A stretch of 8,079 nt of DNA, taken from the NCBI GenBank assembly GCA_001872995.1, contig MNXO01000121.1, forward strand, positions 1 to 8,079. Direction: 5' to 3'. This stretch comes from Bacteroidetes bacterium CG2_30_32_10. Its GTDB lineage: Bacteria > Bacteroidota > Bacteroidia > Bacteroidales > CG2-30-32-10. Under the pieces are notes generated by a model. It did not search any database and was not told where the DNA came from. It was given only the letters and a program-made list of their open reading frames with translations. Shown here in pieces: positions 1 through 6,169 of the stretch (positions within the stretch are counted from its first letter, which is position 1; the number at the start of each line of letters is the position of its first letter). A program made the translations under genes and the position numbers.

Positions 1-1
1 C

Positions 2-115
2 AAGTGTTTTGCCAGATTTAGCATAAGATTCTTGAATTCTATAACCAGCATCATAATCAAATCCACCCCAATCTTGTCCTGGTGCTTTATCCATTGTTAT
101 TTTTTCTAAATCTGT
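2..115 (-). pseudogene. Out-of-frame C-terminal continuation of the secreted protein (partial)
   Basis: In the -1 frame relative to the 106-615 gene, reading resumes at an ACA codon (115-113) directly after the A6 run and stays open for 38 codons to the window edge. It reads TDLEKITMDKAPG, then QDWGGFDYDAGYRIQES, then YAKSGKTL. The composition (GG-FDYD-GYRI-ES-YAK-GK) looks like a genuine conserved C-terminus rather than chance frame. The two frames overlap in an open state only between about 106 and 148, so the shift lies there; one extra A in the homopolymer would fuse them. It could be a disrupted gene, an indel sequencing error in a homopolymer, or slippage-dependent expression. The true 3' end lies beyond position 1. 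Confidence 0.7.
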
Positions 116-615
116 TTTTTCCCTGTTTCTACAAATGTAACAACTACATCAATGTATGATGGTTTTCTTGTAATACCAATATTATAACCTGGATCTGTAT
201 AAACTGTTTTCAATATCAAGGTGTATTTGGCATTGGTGTTAGTACTGCTAACATTTACATTAACACCTTCGAGGTTTTTGTTCAAAAGTTCTTCAAATTT
301 TGGTTCAAATCTTTTTGTTCTGTCATTTTTCCAGCTTTCGAGCCATTTATCCCCTTTGCCTGCTTCATCTTTATTGTATTTTTCCACTTTTTCTGTGATG
401 TATTGGGCTTCGGGTTTTTTACCAACCATCATATTATCATAAACATACTCTATATTTAATTTGGTTTGACCTTTTAAAAAAGACAGATCGCCCGATTTGT
501 GAATTAATTTTGGACCTTTTGTAGCATAATTCACCGAATAGTAAATTTGGGCATTAGTTTTTATTGGAATATATAAACTTAAAATTGCAATTAATAAAAC
601 ACTAATTTTTTTCAT
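106..615 (-). CDS. Secreted protein of unknown function, apparent frameshift near its 3' end
   Basis: The 169-residue frame begins with a Sec-type signal peptide: MKK, then a hydrophobic stretch to about residue 18, then a likely cleavage near TNA|QIYY (residues 21-26). The mature part is a mixed lysine-rich and beta-strand-like sequence without recognisable catalytic motifs, so a periplasmic or surface location is inferred and no function is assigned. I do not recognise a named family, although the style is common among small secreted Bacteroidota proteins. The frame ends abruptly at a TAG just after a run of six A (read on the minus strand, positions 115-120), and coding-quality sequence continues in the -1 frame to the window edge. 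The real product is therefore probably longer by at least 38 residues. The start has a weak AAGGAAAAAC leader and a TACTTTTG promoter box upstream. The gene lies 67 bp downstream of the SDR gene. Confidence 0.75.
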   Translation of the reverse strand: MKKISVLLIAILSLYIPIKTNAQIYYSVNYATKGPKLIHKSGDLSFLKGQTKLNIEYVYDNMMVGKKPEAQYITEKVEKYNKDEAGKGDKWLESWKNDRTKRFEPKFEELLNKNLEGVNVNVSSTNTNAKYTLILKTVYTDPGYNIGITRKPSYIDVVVTFVETGKKQI

Positions 616-646
616 GTTTTTCCTTTTTTAATTGATTAATATATTT

Positions 647-654
647 CAAAAGTA
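647..654 (-). promoter_or_regulatory. Bacteroidota-type -7 box for the secreted protein gene
   Basis: The minus strand reads TACTTTTG here, a full match to the TAnnTTTG -7 consensus. Transcription would begin near 641, giving a leader of roughly 25 nt before the ATG at 615. No TTTG element is found at the usual 17-23 nt upstream (the nearest is 11 nt away), so only the -7 part is supported. Confidence 0.45.
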
Positions 655-682
655 AACAATTTTAACAAACTAAAAAAAAATG

Positions 683-1399
683 TCAAGGTGTAGTTATTGA
701 AACGGGAATTATTTTACCATTCATAAATTGATGTGCATGCAAAGCAAAGTCGGCAATAAAAATAGCCATATCTTTTGCAGAAATAGGAGCTTCGTATTTA
801 GGAAAAGCTTTTGCCAACATTTCTGTTTGAGTTGCTCCTAAAGCCAAGCAATTGGCTTTTATACCACTCTCTTTTAATTCTTCTGCCAAACATTCTGTGA
901 AAATTGCCAATGCTCCTTTACTTGCACTATACAAAGACAAGCCTTTAAACTTTGCACTTCCCTGAAAACCGCCCATACTACTAATATTAACAATATGTGC
1001 ATTTTTGTTTAAATGAGGAATCATTAGTTTGCTTAACTTAAAAACTGCTTTGATGTTTACATTAAATTGTTGGTCAAAATCCTCCTCTGTTTGTTGAAGC
1101 ATTGGTTTATTAATTAATGCACCCGCATTATTAATTAAAATATCAATTTTATCAGTAATTTTAAGAATGAGAGGCAAAAGTTTAGCATCATACTCATCAC
1201 TATTTAGGTCAAATGGAATTGGAAACACTTTACTTAAATGTTTACCAGAATTATTCTCATTGAAAGCGTTGATATTTTCAATATTTCTACTGATGGCAAT
1301 GATATTTTTGTTTTCAGTAGCAGCAAATAATTTAACCAATTCAAATCCAATACCTTTACCAGTACCTGTAATAATAATATTTGTTTTATCTCTTTCCAT
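683..1399 (-). CDS. Short-chain dehydrogenase/reductase (SDR) family oxidoreductase
   Basis: This is a 238-residue classical SDR, a cytoplasmic NAD(P)-dependent oxidoreductase with a Rossmann fold. The cofactor motif TGTGKGIG is at residues 11-18, NNAG at 90-93, the structural Asn at about 115, the catalytic Ser at 140/141 (NISS), and the Tyr157-x3-Lys161 pair in YSASK. Length is normal for the family and the motifs are intact, so the enzyme should be active. The usual Pro-Gly after the active site is replaced by LALGATQTEML (185-195), which lacks the Pro. The C-terminus (GKIIPVSITTP) is complete. The substrate cannot be read from sequence: candidates include sepiapterin-like or sugar/alcohol reductases. 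It starts 31 bp after the stop of the RsmI-like gene with no terminator between, so a shared transcript is likely. No clear Shine-Dalgarno sequence precedes the ATG. Confidence 0.93.
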   Translation of the reverse strand: MERDKTNIIITGTGKGIGFELVKLFAATENKNIIAISRNIENINAFNENNSGKHLSKVFPIPFDLNSDEYDAKLLPLILKITDKIDILINNAGALINKPMLQQTEEDFDQQFNVNIKAVFKLSKLMIPHLNKNAHIVNISSMGGFQGSAKFKGLSLYSASKGALAIFTECLAEELKESGIKANCLALGATQTEMLAKAFPKYEAPISAKDMAIFIADFALHAHQFMNGKIIPVSITTP

Positions 1400-1430
1400 T
1401 CTTACTAATTTTAAAAAGTAATGATTTACA

Positions 1431-2135
1431 TTATTTGTATAAAAGGAAAATACTGTTTTTTTTATTCAAATCAGGCAGTTTATATTGCCATTGAGCAATT
1501 GATTTGGTAGCAATAGACTCATCGGTGGTAGAAATAGAACTTGCAATACATAATTTTGTTTCTTTGTTGCAGGTTTTAAGAATATCTTGCACCAATTGAT
1601 TATTTCTATAGGGTGTTTCAATAAATATTTGAGTTTGAGATTTGCTATATACAATATTTTCAAGCTCTTTAATTTTTTTTACACGTTCATTCTTTTCAAT
1701 TGGCAAATAACCATTAAATGCAAAGTTTTGTCCATTAAAGCCGGAAGCCATTAAAGAAAGATATATGGAAGAAGGACCAACCAAAGGCACCACTTGAATT
1801 TGTTTTTGGTGAGCCATTTGAACAATTATATTGCCAGGGTCTGCAATACAAGGGCAACCAGCTTCAGAAAGCAAACCAATGTTTTTTCCTTTTATTGCAT
1901 TATCGAGATAAATTAAAATGTCTTCATGAGATGTATGTTTATTTAAAGGATGTAAGATGATAGAATCAAGAGAACTTTCGTATCCAATACTTTTCAGAAA
2001 ATGTCTTGCTGTTTTCTCTTGTTCTACGATAAATTCATCAAGGGTTTTAACAATTTCAATTACATTTGAAGGAATAACCATGTGAACGTCAGATTCGCCA
2101 AGAGTAGCAGGGATAAGATATAATTTACCTTTCAT
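1431..2135 (-). CDS. RsmI-like SAM-dependent methyltransferase (tetrapyrrole methylase fold, COG0313-type)
   Basis: The 234-residue protein follows the RsmI plan: LYLIPATLGE near the N-terminus (5-14), the SAM-binding LLSEAGCPCIADPG at 88-101 (RsmI consensus LLSDAGTPxISDPG), VPLVGPSS at 116-123, the SGFNGQ segment at 131-136, GYLP at 142-145, and IFIETPYRNN at 170-179. RsmI 2'-O-methylates C1402 of 16S rRNA. Here the AEDTRxT motif characteristic of true RsmI is replaced by VEQEKTARHFLKSIG (37-51), and ATPIGN is replaced by PATLGE. This suggests the RsmI paralogue group that is widespread in Bacteroidota, whose target is not established as far as I know, so no gene symbol is given. It lies downstream of the dnaA terminator and is followed closely by the SDR gene. 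No strong promoter box was found in the short space after the terminator. Confidence 0.85.
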   Translation of the reverse strand: MKGKLYLIPATLGESDVHMVIPSNVIEIVKTLDEFIVEQEKTARHFLKSIGYESSLDSIILHPLNKHTSHEDILIYLDNAIKGKNIGLLSEAGCPCIADPGNIIVQMAHQKQIQVVPLVGPSSIYLSLMASGFNGQNFAFNGYLPIEKNERVKKIKELENIVYSKSQTQIFIETPYRNNQLVQDILKTCNKETKLCIASSISTTDESIATKSIAQWQYKLPDLNKKNSIFLLYK

Positions 2136-2152
2136 TTATTATAGAGATAAAG

Positions 2153-2205
2153 AAAAAAACCACAAATTGCTTTACGATATTATTTCAATCCTGCAATCTG
2201 TGGTT
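2153..2205 (-). terminator. Intrinsic terminator after dnaA
   Basis: On the minus strand AACCACAGATTGC (2205-2193) pairs with GCAATTTGTGGTT (2170-2158) over 13 positions with one G-U wobble. The 22-nt loop is AT-rich. The stem runs straight into TTTTTTTCTTT, giving the U-tract of a rho-independent terminator in the dnaA direction. The plus strand has an A-C mismatch and no T-tract, so it acts one way. It sits 81 bp beyond the dnaA stop and ends about 20 bp before the methyltransferase ATG. Confidence 0.75.
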
Positions 2206-2285
2206 AAAACTATTTAAACATGAACTAAACAAACTCAAATCTTTATCTTGCTTAATGTGCTGCAAGCATTAAAAAAAATATATTT

Positions 2286-3722
2286 TTAAAGTTTAATCTT
2301 TTTTTCTAACTCCTCCACATACACTTTAAATTGCTTATCTGTCTCAATAAGATTGTTAATAGTTTTGCAAGAATGCAACACCGTAGCATGGTCTTTATTG
2401 CCACAATGCAAACCAATAGTAGCCAGTGATGTTTTGGTAAGTTTTTTTGAAAAAAACATAGCTAATTGCCTTGCTTGTACTATTTCTCTTTTACGACTTT
2501 TAGAATTAATTGCATTTAAAGGAACACTAAAATAATCACAAATCACTTTTTGTATATAATCGATGGATATTTCTCTTGAAGTGCTTGTAACAAATTTATC
2601 GATGATATGCTTAGCTAATTCTAGGTTTATCTCTTTTCTATTTAAAGAAGCTTGAGCGAGCATAGATATTAATGCACCTTCGAGCTCTCTAATATTAGTT
2701 GTAATACTATAAGCAATATATTCAATAACATCTTCTGGCATTTCAACGCCATCTTTATATAATTTTTTTTGCAAAATAGCTATTCTCGTTTCCAAATCTG
2801 GAGTTTGAATATCTGCAGAAAGCCCCCATTTAAACCTTGACAATAGTCGAGGGATTATTCCTTCCATATCAACAGGTGCTTTGTCCGAAGTGATAACAAT
2901 TTGCTTACCATTTTGGTGCAATTGATTGAATATCTGAAAAAAAACATCTTGTGTTTTTTCTTTCTTAGCAAAGAATTGAATATCATCAATAATTAATGCG
3001 TCAATCATCTGATAAAAGTGAACAAAATCATTCATACTATCATTTCTTATAGAACTGATATACTGACTAAGAAATTGCTCAGACGAAACGTATAAGACAG
3101 TCTTTTCGGGAAAATTATTTTTAATTTGAATACCAATGGCATTCGCAAGGTGAGTTTTGCCTAAACCAACATTGCTATATATAAGTAGTGGATTAAAAGA
3201 TGTTTTTCCTGGGTTATTTGCTACAGCGAGACCTGCAGAGCGCGCCAACCTATTGCAATCGCCCTCTATAAAGTTTTCAAAAGAATAATTTTCTATAAGC
3301 TGAGAAGGAACTTGTACTTTCTTAAGACCTGGTATAATAAATGGGTTTGGTATTGATACCCCGCTGCTTTTATTTATATCTAAAGGCATTGAAATGGGTG
3401 AATTGCGAATTAACTTTTTATTAGAAGCAGGGAATTTAACAGTATAAGGCATATTATTGTAATAAGAATTATCCATTACAACACTATATTCCAACCTACC
3501 CTTATTCCCTAATTCTTTTTTAATAGTAGATTTCAAGAGGTCAACAAAATTTTCTTCAAGCCACTCGTAAAAAAATTGACTTGGCACCTGTATCGTAAGC
3601 ATATTTTCCTCGAGTTTAACCGGCAAAATCGGTTCAAACCAAGTTTTGAACTTTTCATGTGATATATTATCCTTGATAATATTCAAGCAATTCGCCCATA
3701 CTATCTCGAATTTGTTTTCCAT
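2286..3722 (-). CDS. dnaA: Chromosomal replication initiator protein DnaA
   Basis: DnaA binds DnaA boxes at oriC, forms an ATP-dependent filament and opens the origin. All four domains are visible in 478 residues: domain I (about 1-75, with WFEPILP), a variable linker (about 76-140), the AAA+ domain III (about 145-370) and the DNA-binding domain IV (about 380-478). Domain III contains Walker A at 183-190 (SNVGLGKT), Walker B LIIDD at 243-247, sensor 1 ITSD at 277-280, the Arg finger R296 in LLSRF, and sensor 2 NIRELEGAL at 343-351 (R345). Domain IV has KREIVQAR at 411-418 and the signature IGLHCGNKDHATVLH at 436-450. The first Walker A Gly is Ser, and the common FG-RDH is CGNKDH. The start is fixed by an AGGAAGG ribosome site and a full-length domain I. 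No dnaN, recF or cluster of DnaA boxes lies next to it. Confidence 0.98.
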   Translation of the reverse strand: MENKFEIVWANCLNIIKDNISHEKFKTWFEPILPVKLEENMLTIQVPSQFFYEWLEENFVDLLKSTIKKELGNKGRLEYSVVMDNSYYNNMPYTVKFPASNKKLIRNSPISMPLDINKSSGVSIPNPFIIPGLKKVQVPSQLIENYSFENFIEGDCNRLARSAGLAVANNPGKTSFNPLLIYSNVGLGKTHLANAIGIQIKNNFPEKTVLYVSSEQFLSQYISSIRNDSMNDFVHFYQMIDALIIDDIQFFAKKEKTQDVFFQIFNQLHQNGKQIVITSDKAPVDMEGIIPRLLSRFKWGLSADIQTPDLETRIAILQKKLYKDGVEMPEDVIEYIAYSITTNIRELEGALISMLAQASLNRKEINLELAKHIIDKFVTSTSREISIDYIQKVICDYFSVPLNAINSKSRKREIVQARQLAMFFSKKLTKTSLATIGLHCGNKDHATVLHSCKTINNLIETDKQFKVYVEELEKKIKL

Positions 3723-3727
3723 TGATG

Positions 3728-3734
3728 CCTTCCT
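3728..3734 (-). promoter_or_regulatory. Shine-Dalgarno site of dnaA
   Basis: The minus strand reads AGGAAGG followed by a 5-nt spacer (CATCA) and the ATG at 3722. It is the only strong Shine-Dalgarno sequence seen among the starts in this window, where most starts have A-rich leaders, and it supports the chosen dnaA start. The rest of the 140-bp region between dnaA and the metallophosphatase gene holds only near-matches to a -7 box, for example TATCTTTT at 3841-3848. Confidence 0.6.
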
Positions 3735-3862
3735 ATTATTTATTTGTGTTTATTAAAGCTTAAAATTTATTACTAGTTGATACTCTTGCGATATTGCTTT
3801 TATGTGTCCATCATATTTGAGAAAGCAAATTTTTGTTTAAAAAAGATAATAAAAAAATTTAA

Positions 3863-4792
3863 TTACACTTGATTATTAAAAATTTTTGTTGTATAGCTTT
3901 CGACAAATTTTTTTCGAGTCGTTTTATCAATAAAAAAGTCAAATCTACCTAAGTATGCACCGCCCCAACCTACTTGTCCGATATAAATAATTTCCCCGTC
4001 AGAGTTATACATCTTAACTGGGTTCTTTAGCAATGTATGACTGTGTCCACCAATTATGAGGTCAATGTTCTTAGATTGCTTAGCCATATTGTAATCGCAA
4101 GGTTGCTTATCTTTAGAACTATAACCTAAATGCGATAAGCAGATTACAATATCACACTTTTTTTCTTTTTTTAAAAGATGAGCATATTCTGCAGCCTTTT
4201 CATAAGGGTTAAGATACAAAGTATTTTCATAATTTTTTTTATTTACCAACCCTTTTAACTCTATTCCCAACCCAAAAATGCCTATTTTAATGTTATCTTT
4301 CATTATTATAATGTATGGTTTAGTTTTACCATTTAATATTGTGTTTGAAAAATCATAATTTGAGCAAATAAATGGAAAAGTTGCATTAGGAATCTGTTTC
4401 AGTATTCCTTCCAAGCCATTATCAAATTCATGATTTCCAATTGTAGCGGCATCATAACCCATTTCGCTCATTAATTTCAATTCAAGCTCGCCACCATAGA
4501 AATTAAAGTAAGGTGAACCTTGAAAAATATCGCCTGCATCTAATAACAAAACATTTTGTTCTTTTTTACGAATGCCTTTAATAAGTGTAGCCCTTTTCGC
4601 AAAGCCGCCTAAGCCAGGATACTTAATATCGTTAAATGGAAATGGTTCAATTTGACTATGTGTATCGTTTGTATGAAGTATGGTTAGCTTAATAAGCTCT
4701 TTTCTAGCAAATAAACGAAGAGGAGTGGTATTTAAACCAAGCAAAGCCCCACCCATAATCATTGTTTTAATGAATTCTCTTCTACTTTTCAT
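3863..4792 (-). CDS. Tat-exported metallophosphatase (5'-nucleotidase N-terminal catalytic domain)
   Basis: This 309-residue protein is the calcineurin-like catalytic half of a UshA-type 5'-nucleotidase, which hydrolyses nucleotides or other phosphate esters with two metal ions. Expected metal ligands are present: D43 and H45 in TNDTH, D88 in DAGD, N120 and H121 in GNHEFD, H221 in SHLG, and H250/H252 in GGHSH. The N-terminus carries a twin-arginine signal, SRREFIK at residues 3-9, then a hydrophobic segment and a likely end near LFA (27-29), so export folded through Tat is inferred. I chose the ATG at 4792, which puts the Tat motif right at the N-terminus; an in-frame TTG at 4810 would add six residues. 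The gene overlaps the upstream C-domain gene by 11 bp, implying translational coupling. The C-terminal nucleotidase domain is absent and is supplied by that neighbour. Confidence 0.92.
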   Translation of the reverse strand: MKSRREFIKTMIMGGALLGLNTTPLRLFARKELIKLTILHTNDTHSQIEPFPFNDIKYPGLGGFAKRATLIKGIRKKEQNVLLLDAGDIFQGSPYFNFYGGELELKLMSEMGYDAATIGNHEFDNGLEGILKQIPNATFPFICSNYDFSNTILNGKTKPYIIIMKDNIKIGIFGLGIELKGLVNKKNYENTLYLNPYEKAAEYAHLLKKEKKCDIVICLSHLGYSSKDKQPCDYNMAKQSKNIDLIIGGHSHTLLKNPVKMYNSDGEIIYIGQVGWGGAYLGRFDFFIDKTTRKKFVESYTTKIFNNQV

Positions 4793-5555
4793 AGTATATT
4801 CTTTTATCAAGCTTTGAATTTAGCTTATTCCCTTTAGCATTCTCTTCGATAATATATTCAATAATGGCATCACGTATTTTATGTCCAAGTATTTCTGTTT
4901 TTATTGCATTATTAAAGAAGAACATTTTATCACCTCCATTTGCCAAATAATCAGAAGTAACAACTTTATATACTTTTGATTTATCAAATGGTTTGTTATT
5001 TATAACTATATTAACAGCCAATGCATCTTTTATTCCCATCGAAAAACCAGAAATTGGTTCACCTCCATTGGCAGCTATGTAATTAAACATGTCGTTTACG
5101 CTTTCTCCGTTGAGAGTGATAACAACTAATTGGTTCTCAAAAGGCATCAAATCGAAAATATTTGCTTTAATAATTGCGCCTTTGCCTATTGATGCTCTAA
5201 AACCACCATTATTTAACAAGCAAAAGTCCACCTTTTGGCTATCAGAGGGAATATAATAATTGTTTGATTTTTTTAAAATTAAGTCTGCCACAAAATTATT
5301 TAGAAGTCCTTCAGGCTGGTCTTTACTCATTGATTGAGTGGTATAACCAATAACCTGATTCATTTCTGCATTTATTTTACTCTTATATGGAGCAATAATG
5401 AGCAAAGCAATAGAATCACCTTTTGATACATTAGTCGTATCAATTACTATAGTATTTGCTTCAATTTTGGTGATTTTACCTGTTGGTTTACAGGCAACAA
5501 CGATAAAAGCTAAAGTAAAAAAGAATAATAAACTTCGGATGTTGTATTTAAACAT
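4782..5555 (-). CDS. Lipoprotein with 5'-nucleotidase C-terminal (substrate-binding) domain
   Basis: The 257-residue protein begins with a signal peptide ending in a lipobox, VVAC, with the lipidated Cys at 22, so it is probably membrane-anchored outside the cytoplasm. The rest matches the 5_nucleotid_C domain, which in UshA-type enzymes binds the nucleoside part: PEGLLNNFVADLIL at 81-94, NNGGFRASIGKG at 115-126, FDLMPFENQLVVITLNG at 134-150 and SDYLANGGDKMFF at 201-213. It has no metallophosphatase motifs; that half is encoded by the next gene, whose ATG lies inside the last codons of this one. Together they make up one classical 5'-nucleotidase in reversed domain order. The start codon is preceded by AAAAAGG at a suitable distance and by a promoter candidate at 5588-5619. 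Confidence 0.9.
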   Translation of the reverse strand: MFKYNIRSLLFFFTLAFIVVACKPTGKITKIEANTIVIDTTNVSKGDSIALLIIAPYKSKINAEMNQVIGYTTQSMSKDQPEGLLNNFVADLILKKSNNYYIPSDSQKVDFCLLNNGGFRASIGKGAIIKANIFDLMPFENQLVVITLNGESVNDMFNYIAANGGEPISGFSMGIKDALAVNIVINNKPFDKSKVYKVVTSDYLANGGDKMFFFNNAIKTEILGHKIRDAIIEYIIEENAKGNKLNSKLDKRIYYEK

Positions 5556-5587
5556 TAAAATACCTTTTTAATTTGATGATGTAATTA

Positions 5588-5619
5588 CAATGATAATTCA
5601 AGTAATTTTAATAAACAAG
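5588..5619 (-). promoter_or_regulatory. Promoter candidate for the 5'-nucleotidase gene pair
   Basis: On the minus strand CTTG (5619-5616) is followed after 20 nt by TATCATTG (5595-5588), one mismatch from the Bacteroidota -7 consensus TAnnTTTG at a typical -33/-7 spacing. Transcription would start near 5582, about 27 nt before the ATG at 5555. Confidence 0.4.
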
Positions 5620-5675
5620 TGTTTTTGTTATTTAGAATTAATTTTTATTACAAAAATTATTTACATAGAAATCAG

Positions 5676-5683
5676 TATTTTTG
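5676..5683 (+). promoter_or_regulatory. -7 promoter box for the thioesterase gene
   Basis: TATTTTTG fully matches TAnnTTTG. A start near 5690 would leave a leader of about 22 nt before the ATG at 5712. No clear TTTG element is seen 17-23 nt upstream. With the opposing candidate at 5588-5619 it accounts for the divergent 156-bp intergenic region. Confidence 0.5.
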
Positions 5684-5711
5684 CTTAAACTATTATTTAT
5701 TTTAAAAAAAT

Positions 5712-6116
5712 ATGTACACAGCAGAAACAATAATCAGGGTAAGGTATTCCGAAACAGACCAAATGGGTTATGTTTATTATGGTAACTATGGGCAATATTA
5801 TGAAGTATCACGTGTTGAAGCCATGCGTAATCTTGGTCTTCCTTACAAAATGGTTGAAGAAAAAGGATATATTATGCCAGTTGTATCAATGTACGTCAAA
5901 TATATCAAACCAGCATTCTACGACGACCTATTAACACTAAAAACATCTATTAAAGAATTACCAAATATGAGAATTAAGTATGATTACGAGATTTTTAATG
6001 AAAAAAAATTGCTAATAAACTATGGAGAAACAGTTCATGCTTTTGTAAAAATAAATGTTGGAAAACCATTTCCCGCACCAGAGTGGCTTTTAGAAAAATT
6101 GCAACCATTTTTTTAA
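5712..6116 (+). CDS. Acyl-CoA thioesterase, 4HBT/YbgC-FadM-type hotdog protein
   Basis: The 134-residue protein is a single hotdog domain of the 4-hydroxybenzoyl-CoA thioesterase family, which hydrolyses acyl-CoA to free acid and CoA in the cytoplasm. The family signature is clear: RVRYSETDQMGYVYYGNYG at residues 9-27 with the catalytic Asp at 16, followed by YYEVSRVEAMR (29-39). The His often found in VYHGNY is Tyr here (VYYGNY). The conserved VKYIKPAFYDDLL region (62-74) and the C-terminal strand ETVHAFVKI (105-113) are present. Length is normal. No Shine-Dalgarno sequence precedes the ATG, only an A-rich leader with a -7 box at 5676-5683. The chain length of its substrate cannot be told from sequence. 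It is followed by the hydratase gene 53 bp downstream, which has its own promoter box. Confidence 0.92.
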   Translation: MYTAETIIRVRYSETDQMGYVYYGNYGQYYEVSRVEAMRNLGLPYKMVEEKGYIMPVVSMYVKYIKPAFYDDLLTLKTSIKELPNMRIKYDYEIFNEKKLLINYGETVHAFVKINVGKPFPAPEWLLEKLQPFF

Positions 6117-6141
6117 TACATTTAAAAAAGATGTATTTTTG
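6115..6141 (+). terminator. Weak hairpin with T-tract after the thioesterase gene
   Basis: AATACAT (6115-6121) and ATGTATT (6131-6137) form a perfect 7-bp inverted repeat with a 9-nt loop, followed by TTTG. The stem has a single G-C pair, so it is a feeble intrinsic terminator at best. Its left arm begins within the thioesterase stop codon and its right arm overlaps the next promoter box. Confidence 0.3.
6134..6141 (+). promoter_or_regulatory. -7 promoter box for the hydratase gene
   Basis: TATTTTTG matches TAnnTTTG exactly and is identical to the box upstream of the thioesterase gene. The predicted start near 6148 gives a leader of about 22 nt before the ATG at 6170. No upstream TTTG is seen at standard spacing. 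Confidence 0.5.
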
Positions 6142-6169
6142 AAAAAAACTATTAAAGAAATATATTTAT

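Noticed and set aside
1167..1421. 84-codon plus-strand open frame with hydrophobic stretches
   Set aside because: It lies antisense within the well-supported SDR gene, and the hydrophobic run reflects the complementary codons of that gene.
2247..2266. CTTGC / GCAAG inverted repeat after dnaA
   Set aside because: Only 5-bp arms with a 10-nt loop and no T-tract on the 3' side of either strand; the stronger terminator lies at 2153-2205.
3828..3861. Inverted repeat AAATTTTT / AAAAATTT downstream of the metallophosphatase gene
   Set aside because: The 8-bp arms contain only A and T with an 18-nt loop in very AT-rich DNA; expected by chance and too weak for a terminator call.
3723..3862. oriC in the AT-rich gap upstream of dnaA
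   Set aside because: No exact DnaA box and no repeated 9-mers were seen; high AT content alone is the background of this genome.
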